Below are positions 47,601-58,722 of a stretch of DNA of 64,000 nt, in pieces. The stretch is from Stenocarpella maydis (taxonomy: Eukaryota > Ascomycota > Sordariomycetes > Diaporthales > Diaporthaceae). A program made the translations under genes and the position numbers. Each line of letters opens with the position of its first letter. Position 1 is the stretch's first letter. The notes beneath the pieces are model-generated. The model saw only the letters and a list, made by a program, of their open reading frames with translations. It did no database searches and had not been told where the DNA came from. The DNA is taken from assembly GCA_002270565.1 (NCBI GenBank), contig NQMI01000008.1, positions 252,807 through 316,806 of the forward strand, written 5' to 3'.

Positions 47601-49483
47601 TTCTTGCCGCCGGGGACATGGCCATCCTCCTGCGTGGGGGTGCGCTCCCAAGTGAAGCTCGCGCCGCGCACCTGCACGGCACTCGGGGCGTCGGGCTTGA
47701 AGGTGGCCGCATCGGACTGCTCCTCTAACAAGAGATACTCCTCGATACGCTTGAGCGAGTTCCAGGCGTCGGTCACCTGGCCGATTACAAGCGGGAGCAG
47801 GTTGAGCGGCATGCGCAGGCCGTTGAAGAGGGCGAGGGAGGAGAAGACCTCGGCGGGGGCCAGCCCGTGGTTCGAGAGGGTGTAGGTGATGAAGGACAGC
47901 ATGGAGGCGAAGATGGGCAGCGAGAGGGAGATGGCCATGATGCCGTTGCGAAGGGACATGAGCCGCTGGATCATGCCGATCTCCTTGCCTCGCAGCTCGG
48001 CCAGCCGCCCGAGGAACGAGCTCTCCCAGCCGAAGAACTTGACGAAGCGCACCGACTGCAGGATCTCCTGCGTAAGGGACACACGCTGGTCCGTCACCTT
48101 GTTGATGAGCATCCGGCGCCGGAACAGGCTCTTGATGGCCCTGGTGAGCAGGGGCATGCCGATGACCAGCAGGCCGAAGCCAGAGAGTGCACTGTAGGAC
48201 AGGTTGATGAGCAGCAATACGAGGGTGACGAGGCAGGAGAGCGGTGCCGTCCATATGAGGTGGAAGAGACCGCATGCCTGGTCAATACGGTAAGTGTCAA
48301 CGCTCATGAGGCTGACCACCCGGCCGTTGCCCCAACCGACTCCATCCCCGAGGACACCGGCCTTGGGTTGAGCGGCAGCCGCGTCCTTTTTCTTGTTGCT
48401 CTGCTTCTTGCCTTTTTTCTTGTCGTCCTGCTTCTCGTTTCCGTCGGCCGTCTCAGTCGCATCTTCCGGCTTGTCGGAGAGCGACCTGCCTCCAGCCTTC
48501 GCCCGGCCCGACACGATCATGGACTTCTCATAGATGAGGCTGATAAGAGCAGCTCTCGACATGCCACCGATCAACATGCCCCTATAGATGAAGTGGTTGG
48601 TCCCCAGACTCTGGATTATCTGCATGGCCGTGACGCCAAAGACCAGCCCCAGCCCCTTGCCGATGCTGGGCGGCGGGGCGCCCGTGGTCTGGGCCACGTA
48701 GGCGTCAGTGGCGAACTGGATCAGGTACCGCAAGGTGAAGGGCGACATGACCTGCATGATGGTGGAGGAGAGCTGGCAGGCGCCGCTGAGATAGAACTCG
48801 AAGTGGTAGACCTCGTGCATGGCCCGCAGCAGTGGGTACTTCTGGCCGGCAGCGGCGCGCCTCTTGAAGGAGGCGTTGAGCGCCTCGGACATCTTGATGA
48901 CGCTGCGGTCCGGGTTGACGGACCAGATGTCATTCTGCTGGAGGGGCCGCTTGTAGCCAGTAACCATCAGCGGGCCCTGCCAGGCGAAGAACAGCTGGCT
49001 CAGGAAGCTGGCCTTGTGCTCGTGCGAGACATGGCGCTCCTCGGGGACCGGAGGGGCCTTGCCCCATCTCAGGGGGTTGGCCTTCCTGTACCATGGCTTC
49101 TCTGCCTGGTCCTCGTCGGCGGGGTGGTGGCTTGTCGCCTGGGTGGTGGCGCTGGCGTCGGTGGCATAACTCCTCGTCCGGTGGAACTCGTGGCGGGTGA
49201 CGGCGGCGCCCTTTCCCTCTTCCTTCTCGTTGTTGCTGTCGCTCTCCGAATGAGAATCATCCATCGGCTCGCCGTCGTCGCCATAGTCGTCTTCGTCCCC
49301 GTCGGCCCTCCGGCCCTGCAGTGCGGCCTCGGCGGTTTCCCTCTCGTCGTCGACATGGTCCCTCTCCGAGTTCATGCTGGTGACCCTCGCCAGGGGGTCA
49401 GCCGGCTGCATGTCCCTATCATAGCTGGCCACACTTGAGGCTTTCTTCAGGGACGGCCTTGAAGACTGTCTCGACGGCCCCAT
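44624..49483 (-). CDS. yor1: YOR1-like ABCC (MRP-type) multidrug/oligomycin transporter
   Basis: Full-size plasma-membrane ABC exporter, (TMD-NBD)x2, of the YOR1 group that exports oligomycin and other organic anions in yeast. Exons on the minus strand: 49483..47309, 47198..47131, 46991..44624 (1536 aa). Residues 1-130 are acidic and disordered. TMD1 follows, with a charged insert rich in Lys/Asp (around residues 325-365). NBD1 Walker A GTVGSGKTS is near residue 686. Introns 1 and 2 flank the segment IQNT|TVKNNILFGKDMDRSWY. The signature ISGGQKQRLNIARA and Walker B IILMDDPLSAVDAH follow. TMD2 comes next. NBD2 has Walker A GRTGAGKSS near 1277, signature FSLGQRQLMALARA near 1394 and Walker B IIVCDEATSSVD with the catalytic Glu. 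NBD1 has Asp in that place, as usual for asymmetric ABCC proteins. A 523-codon plus-strand ORF is a shadow. Confidence 0.93.
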
Positions 49484-52400
49484 GTTGTGTCCTCAAGAGG
49501 ACTGTGAGGGTTGCAGTCCGGCGAACTGGGCACCTTGGTCCGGCCTCCTCCCACCTGGCGTGACCTGTATGCAGAGTGACAGCTCGGCTTCACCGTGTGG
49601 ATTCAGGAACCGGAGGTTGGCTGTGGTGAGTGAGAAAACGCATGAGATAATATGTGGGCGAGGGAGCGACGCGGGATGCTGGAGCACTAGAAGCAAATGT
49701 CAGAAGGGGGACAGGCAGGTGTGCCGACTGACGCGAAGCAAAATATGAAGAGCATTATTAATAACGAACCAGAGGCTGGATGGATGGTGATGACCCCCGG
49801 TGAGTTTGGGCACAATACACAGTAGCGTGGCCGGAACGGGCAGTTGTTGAGCCCACCGCTTGATGTGCTTCCCCGACCATGACGACCCCTCCCCCTTCTA
49901 GAGTCAGTGACGCGCCCCCCCCCCTCTCACCCCCCGGGAATTCCAACGGGATTGGCTGTGGACGGAAGGGTACATACAAATAGGATGGACGTGCAGCCAA
50001 GCAGGCATCGCACCTGTCACTGCAATAACAGTACACATGACACTGCACGCACGGCTAGTTGCCTCTTCGGCTCAGGGCCAACCGGCCGAGGATGTTACAT
50101 TGCTGTGTAATAGAGTAGGTTATCGAGTCGACCCGAGTCGTACTATGTTTATCCGACCGTGTGGGATATCGGGTTTAGGATGGTTTTACGCCTAGTGATT
50201 GGGCTAGTGCCGTCTCGGTGTCGATGTCCATGTCAGATGCGCAGGAGAAGGAGGAAGCAAAGAATACAGCGCAGTTGATCAACAACTGACTCATTCGCGC
50301 GGGTTTCTGACCCGGGCCGGAATTCGGGCAGAGCTGGCTCTGCCTGGTGACGACAAACAAATTGCCCCTGTGTCTCCACAGCAGGCGAGGCGAGAGAGAG
50401 GCGGGAAGGGCTGATGTGATCGGACGCGCGCATTTTGAGGCGCCTGCGTCAGAAGAAGCACAGGGACGGGCGGGTTTCGACCCAGAGGTTGATATTGAGG
50501 GCTGGCGTCGTTCAGGGCTACGTCGTATGTGCTTAACATAGTCCTGCTGGGGGACCCTGACCTGGCCCACCTAGTAATTACTGTGTACCAAGTAGTCGAG
50601 TCTCTCCCATGGCAGACCTCGAATAGTCTAGTCAACATTCTTCTCCTCTCCAAAACATCCAGGACGAGACATCCCAACCAAGAGCCATTGGTGGTGCTAC
50701 GTTGGGGGGCCGATATCCCGTCATATTCTTCTACCCCATCACCCAAGCCAGGCGCAGCAGCAGCAGCAGCAGCATCATCATCATCATCATCATCATTGGA
50801 CAAAAAGACGAGTCCTCGGATGCGCACTCACACGGCAGATGCGATGGTCGTCTGAAGAAGCTTCGTAAGGTTTATGTCAAGGTTCAGGGCCGAGGAACAA
50901 ACGCCAGGGATTGGAACAGCACAGGACGCACCCTGGCCCGCAGTGCCGCGACTTGCAAACACAATCTGCCAAGCTTCATCCTCGACTGACTGGGGATTCC
51001 CAGAAAACACCCCCTCAACTAAGAGACAGAAACAAGAGAAAGAAACACCCAAGCGACCAAGCCGACGAGCTCAACACAAGAGCTCGGACAGTCCGCCGGG
51101 TTGTCTTGGGGAAGACAAGGAGACAGGGTGAACAAGATCCACTCCAAAAAAAGGGACCCTGGGCCCCCTGAGCCAGCATCCCAGGAGAGATCCAAAAAGC
51201 TTCGCAAGGCTAGCACCTCCTTTCCGGCTAGCTCCCTCTGTCGAGGCAGATCGGGGACCGTGTACTCCGTACTCCGTACACATAGCCAAAAGTCAGGCTC
51301 GGAATCCGTCTCCAGCCAGCTGGCTCTCGGTCACATACAAGACACTACCTAGATGATAACTAGGCAAACGACACTGTCCGCAAGCGACCTGCCCGTCCGA
51401 ACCCAGCCCCTTGGTCTCTCGTCTCTCTTGCCCGTCTCGGCGTCGCAGCATTCCTGCCACCGCGAGAAGAGGACAGAGCTGCGACCACGCCCTGGCCCAT
51501 TGCAGCGAGCATCCCACCACACCTCCTCCACGCCTTGGCTGCAGCTGCTGGCCACGGCCAATGCAGAGCAAGAAACGACATGCGGGGCTTGTCCGTCAGT
51601 GGGCGCGCACACACGCACACGCACACACACGCACCGTACCTCGTATCTAAGTCGTAATTACGATCCCCCAACCACCGCTCGCCCTCGGGAAGACGAGGGT
51701 CCATGTCTAAGAAAAGGAAAACAGCACCTAAAACACACATTCGTGGCCGCCTCGGCACCGACCCCAGCGGGTGAGTCAAAATTGTGGGAATCCTTCTTGT
51801 TCGAGGTGTCCGTCACGAAGGCCGTCGAGCTCCGACACGCCTGCACCCACAGCACACGGCCGCACAAGCTGACAAGTGTGCCCCTTGTAACATGCGGAGC
51901 TTTGGGGCTCTGTTTTTTTCCCTTTCTTTTTTTCCCCAATTTTTTTTATTTTATTTTATTTTTTTTTTGCCCGTCTCCTTCCTCTTCTCGCCTGTCACAG
52001 TCTGTCTCTTACAAACTGACTGACTCGGTCCTTTTTCTTCTTTTGTCTTCCTCTTCCTCTTCCTTTTCTGCTTGACTCAACTCGAGAACCGCTGGCACGT
52101 GCTGTGCCTGCTTATCCCCTGGGCCCTGTCCATGAATTTTACCTTCACTTCCTCTATCCAGGGTCCCGAGTTCGAAATCCGAACCCCTGAGGTGGGATCC
52201 GGGCACTCTTACAGTTCCGATCCAGCGGCGAATGGGCAATGCGACATCAACAAACACCTAGGCAGACAGATAAACGCGCCAGCTTTAATCCATGTCCTCT
52301 GTAGCAGAATCCACCGCGGCGGCGGTTATTTCTCTTGTCTGACTGCTGTATTCTCACTCACGACTAGAGTCAGTTGGGATGGCCTTGGTTTCGTAGGTAG

Positions 52401-53106
52401 GGATAAGCGGCAGTGCTCTGGATACTTGTCCCTGCTGCGCCCTCAGCTGGCTATCACAGTGGTATTTCGCGGCTTTAAAGACACATCAAATTCATTGCAC
52501 TATCCATCTAAGTTGTCGTGACACACGGGATTGGCAACACACCAAATAACAATTGGGAATCGGCCAAAACCCAAAATATTCTTTTGTCTAACATAATACA
52601 CCATCTATCAGTCTATGGACTGATCACGCTGCACTTCCTTCCGCTCTCTTGTACTACAAAGAGAAAACATCTTGTCCCTTGACGGTCGTGAAATAGTCAA
52701 TCCATAACGACCACCCGCGCGCCCCTGCTTGCATCATCGACAGGCAGACCAATGCGCCGTCAACAAGATGGCCCCAGAGGCACACGGCGCGGGATTGGAG
52801 GCTTGTCTTCCATCGTCCGAATCGTGCTGATAGTCGTACAGTCTTGTATGCCCTCATTTCCCCTTCCCCGAGCAGGTCCTGGCCGGACACAACTAGATTT
52901 CCCCACGCCTAGTGCCCCTCTCAGTGACAGACCGAATCGGCCTAAACATATCGTGCTCGAGCTGCATCCTGAGGGCCTCTTTTGAATGTTTGCTAGTTCC
53001 CAGGCCTCTGTTCCCACAACGACCGTTCCATCTGTAACGCCAGCCCCTCGGAGGCAGATCCTGGCATAATCTTCATTTCGTTCTTTGGCGCCCTGACGCG
53101 TCTGTC
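49484..53106. other. Intergenic, 3.6 kb, upstream of the YOR1-like gene
   Basis: Holds the YOR1-like promoter and the IES1 3' flank. Contains C-rich runs (49914-49937), a CAG/CAT repeat (50753-50797), tandem TACTCCG motifs (51262-51279), CA-rich imperfect repeats (51601-51635) and T-rich tracts (51914-51968). ORFs up to 240 codons lack motifs and cross the low-complexity tracts. No RNA gene recognised. Confidence 0.5.
50753..50797. repeat. (CAG)n(CAT)n compound trinucleotide repeat
   Basis: About seven CAG followed by about eight CAT triplets, in the YOR1-like upstream region and outside any supported gene. Confidence 0.9.
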
Positions 53107-55300
53107 CTATTCCGAGTCAGAGACGTCCTTCCGACCGAGCATAGTAAGCTCTATGTCGTCAAGCTCTTCGTCTTCGGCGTCTCCCTCGCCATCCCCGTCC
53201 TCGCGGTCACTCGCTATGCCCAGAAGCTCCTTATCTTCTTCGTTGAGGTCCTCCGCGTCCTCCATGGCCACGTCGCCATTCGAGCTGGCTGGTACGCCAT
53301 TGGACTTGCTCCGGGAGAGGCCCCTCGGTGCCGCCAGCAAGCTCCCGTCGAGGCTGAGGCCTGTCGCGTCGAGCTCCTCTTCCGTCTCGTCAGGGTCCCT
53401 ACCATCGTTCGCCGCCTCAGGCCTGGCTCTCTTGACTGGTGCGACTGGCCCTACATCAGCGCCGTTCTGGCGCTCCCATCTGTCCAGGCGGCGGGTTGAT
53501 CGCCGTAGTGCCGACGAGTAGGCCACCATCTCCTCGCCAAAGTCGTCCTCCTCGGTGACAAGGGACACCAGGCCGCCGAGACCTCTCTCCCGGAAATTAG
53601 TCTTCCTTGCGGTGACGGGGTCGACACCGGGAGCAAATGCCGAGGGGCCAACCAAGAGGTGGTGCTTCATCGCGGTGATGTTGTCCTCACCCTCGCTGTC
53701 CTCGAACGGGTCTTCCATCTGTCGCACGCGCTTTGCAGCCCGAATGATGGCGCCATCCGTCCTGCGGAGACGACGCGACTTCTTATGTCGCTTCCTGATA
53801 CCGCGGTCCAGAATATGTTCGACGCGTTGGGACCGGTTGCGCTCGACGGCGATTTGGTGTGCAGTAGGCGGTCTGGGCTTTCTGGGCACTATGCCCTCGA
53901 TCATCTGTTGGCCGCCTGGGGAAGACCCCTCGAATATCTGATACTTGAGAGGCGCGCCACCGCGGCGACTGGAGCCGCCCATCCCATCCTTATGGCGACC
54001 AGACCCTCGTGGCGGAGGGGTGGAACGGACGCTATCCATATCGGACTCGTGCTTTGAGGGCCTGATCCGAGGCAGAATACCCATCGTGGATCCTTCATCC
54101 CCGGCGGGGAACATGCGCGCCCTGGCAGCGCCACGCTTAGTATTGGACTCGATGGCATACTGTTGATCTGCCTCGATGATCTTCTTCCTCATGGCCTGCT
54201 TCTGGTACCCAAAATCCAGCTCCTCCTGCGTATCGACGTTTTCACGCTCCATCTCCGCCCGCGATAGTGGCTCCAGACGCGGGACCCCCTGGTTAGCGAC
54301 ATCCACACCGTAGTCAACGCCCTCGCCAAAAGGGTTCTCCATGCAGCCCTCCTCGGTGAAATCGGACTCAAGGTAGAACCACATGATCCATAAGAAAGCT
54401 CGCGCCCTCGAGGCGCTGCTGGTATCCGTCTTCATGATGAGATCATGGAACTCGCCGCCGGGAGGGAAATGTAACTCGGCGATCTTGGCAGCAGAAGCAC
54501 AGATCACGAACAAAAGGTTCACGGGGTTTGTCCTGGGAACGGGCATTTGCTTGATGGCCTCCAGGGCAGTTGGCTCAACACGATCTTCGGAACCGCCCTT
54601 CAGGATCGACTTGAGCCGAGGAGCATCCTGCAGCTGTTTGTACGAGTTCGGGTCTTGCCGTGCTTGCAGGGACGGGATGGCGTGGTACGTCCGGAGCTGA
54701 GCACGCATTTCTGGGAAGACTATTTAGAGACGAGCCGGGTCAGTCACATGCGCCCACAGCAGCAGTATGCCTCGAAAGTGAGACGAGGAGGTGGGGGGAG
54801 ATGTAGCACGTACAGTTTAAAGTAGTGTTCATGCGACCAATGTTGACAAGAAGACAGACCATTGCCATGCCCTTTGCCGCCTCCCGATCGCTAAGCAGTT
54901 TGTCGCGCAGGACCTTGCTGGTCTTTGAGCTCCTTGACATGGTGTCGATGTAGAGGTCGGCGAAGCATTGCTTGGGCCTGTTGGGCTCCCAGCTGTTGGT
55001 GAAGACAGCCTTCTCGTTGTCGAAGACGGCCTTGAGAAAGTCATGCTGGATGTCGACTCGCCACAGCGGCTCGCCATCGTCCTTCTTGAGATGCCTAACC
55101 TTGCCGATGGAAGGCTGGCTGTTGGCGGGGTTCCTGCCTCGACGGCGGGTGCCAGGTTCGGGGGTGCCCATCTTGGATCGGTCCTCGTCCTCGGTGACGT
55201 TGGTCATGAAGGACCTCTCGTAGCGGCCAAGGTGTGCTGGAGGGGAGCTTTGGGGCTCGACGTCGGGCGTGGCCGCTAGGGAGGTTGGAGAGGCGGCCAT
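53107..55300 (-). CDS. ies1: INO80 chromatin remodelling complex subunit IES1
   Basis: Nuclear subunit of the fungal INO80 nucleosome remodeller. Exons: 55300..54814 and 54719..53107 (699 aa); the intron (GTACGT...TAG) joins NTTLN to FFPEMRAQLRTYHAIPSLQ. The conserved N-terminal half contains RHLKKDDGEPLWRVDIQHDF, then LKAVFDNEKAVFTNS, ADLYIDTMSRSSKTSKVLRD and, later, NPVNLLFVICASAAKIAELH and RARAFLWIMWFYLESDFTEE. These are the blocks that identify IES1. The C-terminal half is basic then acidic and disordered, with RGIRKRHKKSRRLRR and a final Asp/Glu-rich tail. The ATG at 55300 is the first in frame. Length fits filamentous-fungal IES1. Confidence 0.88.
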
Positions 55301-56576
55301 CGTGACAAAGGGAAGGGAATGAGTTACGCCTCGTGGCGCTAGGACGGGGAGTTGGTTGGGTGCGAATGACTTGCAGGATCTGATGGTGTGTTGGCCACTT
55401 GTGAGTCGCGCAGGGCCAGCCGGATTTGCGTTTGCGGCACGCACGGTCAGACGAATGAGTGGTGGGCCTCGCCGAGGAGGAAGGGATGCGAGGCGAGACA
55501 CCACAATCAGCCCGCCCGGCTCGCCTGGATCGGTCAGCTCAGCTTTGACGCACGACAGGGCCACGCGGCAGCAGCAGCAACGGGCGCGTGAGATGCGAGC
55601 GACAGCGGGATGTGGGTGTTGGGTAGTGCAACAACACGACGCAGCGCACCTGCTCGCATCAAACCGCGATGTGATGGATATAACCAATGATTAAGCTGTT
55701 GATGGAGGCTGCGACGGGATGGGATGGGATGGAGGGTTGGATGGATGGATGGATGGACGGATGGATGAGTTGATGAGTGGACGAGACGGTGTGAACGCTT
55801 GGGTTGGACGGATGGATGGCCTGGGGCTGGTTGGTGTGGTGGTGATGATGGATTGAGAGGAAAGGGGATAAGAAAACAGGTTGGCAGTCAGTCGCCAGTC
55901 AACCGTGCTCTGGGAGACGACGCAGAGCCTGTGCTGGTGCCGGAGCTGGAGCTGGTGGTGCAATAAGCTCCCCAGGAACTTGGAGGTTCCATTTCCATTT
56001 TGGAACTGCAGTGCCAGCAGCCCAGCCCAGGCACGTCGCGAACTTGGATGGGTGCTGCTAATAAATTGGATGGCACGGCTCGATCGTCACCAAAGCTTGC
56101 TGGCTCAGCGCATGGGGCAGCCCAGACCCACCTTTGTTTTACACTACATAGGTATACTATTAGTAGACCTCGAAAGGACCAGGCGGGTGAGTACGTAAGC
56201 GAAGGGCTACAAATGCCCAAGTACCATCCGACCTGCCACCTCTACGCCACACCTCAGAAACACAATGTACCATCTACATCCTCAAGACGGAGCTGGAGCT
56301 CAACACCAGTCCACCGCAGCATCTTTGGTATGGAGCTGCTCGGAGGACAAGTAGCTTGTTGGAGATAGCAGCTTTACGCCTGTGAAATCATACTACAATA
56401 ATTACAAGGCTGTAAGTGGGCATATCACATAGCTGCAATCCCGTGTCACACGCTCGATCACTCCCAAGCCTATCTCCAGCCCCACTAAACCGACAGCGTC
56501 AGACCTGGACCTCCTCTCGTCCATCTTCGCGTGCGATGAAAATAGCCCAAACCGTTTTGTTCACCAGGCCGATACC
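55301..56576. promoter_or_regulatory. Divergent upstream region of ies1 and the 2OG oxygenase
   Basis: About 1.28 kb between two divergent starts, with a GGAT repeat at 55716-55768. An ATG at 56536 opens a short ORF overlapping the oxygenase start (see separate entry). No TATA box is clear. Confidence 0.4.
55716..55768. repeat. (GGAT)n / GGGAT imperfect repeat
   Basis: Three GGGAT units pass into about eight GGAT units with GGAC and GGTT variants, in the ies1 upstream region. Confidence 0.85.
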
Positions 56577-56607
56577 ATGGCATCTGCTGCAAACATCCCT
56601 CTCATAG
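56536..56607 (+). other. Upstream ORF overlapping the oxygenase start
   Basis: A 23-codon reading frame starts at ATG 56536 and stops at 56607, in a different frame and 30 bases past the oxygenase ATG at 56577. If the transcript begins upstream of 56536, ribosomes would meet this start first. The transcript start is unknown. Confidence 0.4.
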
Positions 56608-57930
56608 ACATCTCCGCCTCAGGAGAGGACGCCCAGCTCAAGGTGGCCAAGCAGCTGGTCGATGCCGCTGTAGAGCACGGCTTCGTCTACATCAAAAGCA
56701 CAGGCACCGATATACCCGCAGATGCGATAAACAGTGCTTTTGATCTGGTACGATACTGCTGCCGGTGCTGCTATTTTTCAACGCAAGCTAAACAGTGAGG
56801 GCCACAGGGGAAAAGGTTATTTGAAGCTCCTCTGGAGGAAAAGGAAAAATGCGCCATCCAGAAGAACAACCGGGGCTGGGGTGGTATTAAATATGAGACG
56901 TTGGATCCCAAGAACCAGAAGGTACTTTTTTTAACCAAAAAACCCCTTGACCTCAGTATGGAGACCAAGCTGATACTTCCCAGGTTGGGGACCTCAAGGA
57001 GTAAGATACCCAGGGGAACGCTCTTCTCGGTGAGCTTCGTCACCAAGCATTCGTTACTGACAACAGTCCGCCTGCTCCAGAGCTTTCAACTTCGGAACCT
57101 TTGAAGACGGCAAGGCCCAGCAGCCCATCCCAGACAGCGTGGCTCCGTACGAGAGCCAATACAGCGACTTCTGTACGTCTGGAGGAGATCACCCGCGCTT
57201 GCTCCCTCAAAGAAGCCCACATAGCTGACCCAGCACAGTCGACCTCTGCTACAACCTCTCCCTAAAGATCAACCACCTCCTCGGCATCGGCCTAGAAGTC
57301 CAGCCTCCAACCTTCTTCCGCGACCGCCACCTCCGCGAGGGCGGGCCAAGCGGCAACATCCTCCGCTTCCTCTATTACCCGCCAGCCCAGTCCCTGGGCC
57401 AGGAAGCCGACGGCGCCGAGGACATCCGTGCGGGCGCCCACTCCGACTACGGCAGCATCACCCTCCTCTTCCGGCTGCGCGGCCAGGCCGGCCTGGAGAT
57501 CAACCTGCCCGACGGCTCCTGGGCGCCCGTCCCGGTATCCCCCCCGGGCACCGAGTCCGACCCCGCCCCACCCATCCTCGTCAACATCGGCGACCTGCTA
57601 AGCTACTGGACCAACGGGCTGCTGAGGTCGACCGTGCACCGTGTAGTGTTCCCCTCTGGCGGTGCCGGGGCCGGGGGTCATCTGCTGAGCGGGGAGACGG
57701 ACTCGGAGCCGCGGTACAGCATCGCCTTCTTCTGCCACCCCGTCGGGGCCACGACGCTCGAGCCCGTGCCGAGCGAGAGGGTGAGGGCCCACGAGCCGAC
57801 GGACGGGGCGGAGTGGGCGGCGCGGGGCGCGAACCCAGACGTGGAGAGGAGGGCTATCACTGCGGATGAGCACTTACATATGAGGCTCAGGGCGTCCTAT
57901 TTGCAGCTGTACGATAAGGACGAGAAATAG
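56577..57930 (+). CDS. 2-oxoglutarate/Fe(II)-dependent oxygenase (isopenicillin-N-synthase-like)
   Basis: Non-haem iron dioxygenase of the DIOX_N plus 2OG-FeII_Oxy type; substrate unknown. Exons: 56577..56747, 56808..56921, 56984..57000, 57081..57172, 57239..57930 (361 aa). The start MASAANIPLIDISASGED and VKQL-like AKQLVDAAVEHGFVYI form the N-terminal domain. Exon 2 gives RLFEAPLEEKEKCAIQKN; exon 3 is only 17 nt. Catalytic core: GAHSDYGSITLLF supplies the iron ligands His and Asp, LRSTVHRVVF the second His, and RYSIAFF the Arg and Ser that bind 2-oxoglutarate, so the active site looks complete. GNILRFLYYPP and ILVNIGDLLSYWTNG are further family blocks. Neighbours do not suggest a pathway. 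Confidence 0.88.
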
Positions 57931-58722
57931 TAGACTCGGCGGTTTTCGAGGACGCAGTAAGAATTGAGCAAAGGGATTTTTGCACCCACAGATACAGGGG
58001 CTACAGCGGTATATCACTCGTGCTGTCACTAGTCGACGCAATCCACACGCCCAACCTACCTAGGTACTTACACACTTGAGGCAAATCCATACCTCAGTTT
58101 ATCCACAGACACTATGCTAGTTAACCAGGTAGACAGGTGTGTGGATTAAAACTCTAAGTATAGCTGTGGGCATATGTCCAAGTGTTGTAGGAATGCCTGC
58201 TGTAGGAGTAGGTATCACAGGAGTGCAGAGATGTTATGTCGCAACGCGACAATATTCTTGAGGGAAAGTGAGAAAGCCACATAGCCTGCTAATTCTTGCC
58301 ACATAATTTGGCTGACAAAACATATCGTCTCAGTTCCATCGTCATTTGCGGGTACGGATACATGCTTCATCTCAAAGTATGTTTATTTACTGGGCATGGC
58401 CCCGGAGACCACAGCCAACAACCCCAAGATTTCAATTGCTGGGGTATCTATTCCTTTTTGCTATGCCGTCGATGCTATGTGCCTGTCCCCGTACGCGAAA
58501 TATGACCGGAGACCCTCGCATCTATGCCCAACGCCATCCCGGGTGACGCTCCTTCCGGCACCAAAAAGATTAAGCTACCAAGTATACAATTATGCCTGCT
58601 TGCGTGTGCCCATGGCTAACTCAACATCACGCGTGATTTCCTCTGACCCAGTGCAAGGCGCCAGTGACTACCATCAGCTGCTATATGATTGCAGCAGCAG
58701 TCCCCAGATGTCTCGGTAGGCT
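57931..58722. other. Intergenic between convergent oxygenase and UBA/UIM genes
   Basis: About 790 bp, relatively AT-rich, with TACCTAGGTA at 58057-58066. No gene recognised. Confidence 0.5.

Noticed and set aside
47867..49438. 523-codon ORF on the plus strand
   Set aside because: Antisense to the first exon of the YOR1-like gene; no domain recognised, biased composition.
51353..52075. 240-codon plus-strand ORF
   Set aside because: Crosses CA-rich and T-rich low-complexity DNA, has no motif, and its T-tract would be an odd hydrophobic run.
52165..52190. GAGTTCGAAATCC, resembling a tRNA B box
   Set aside because: No 5-bp T-arm stem, no acceptor stem and no A box at the right distance.
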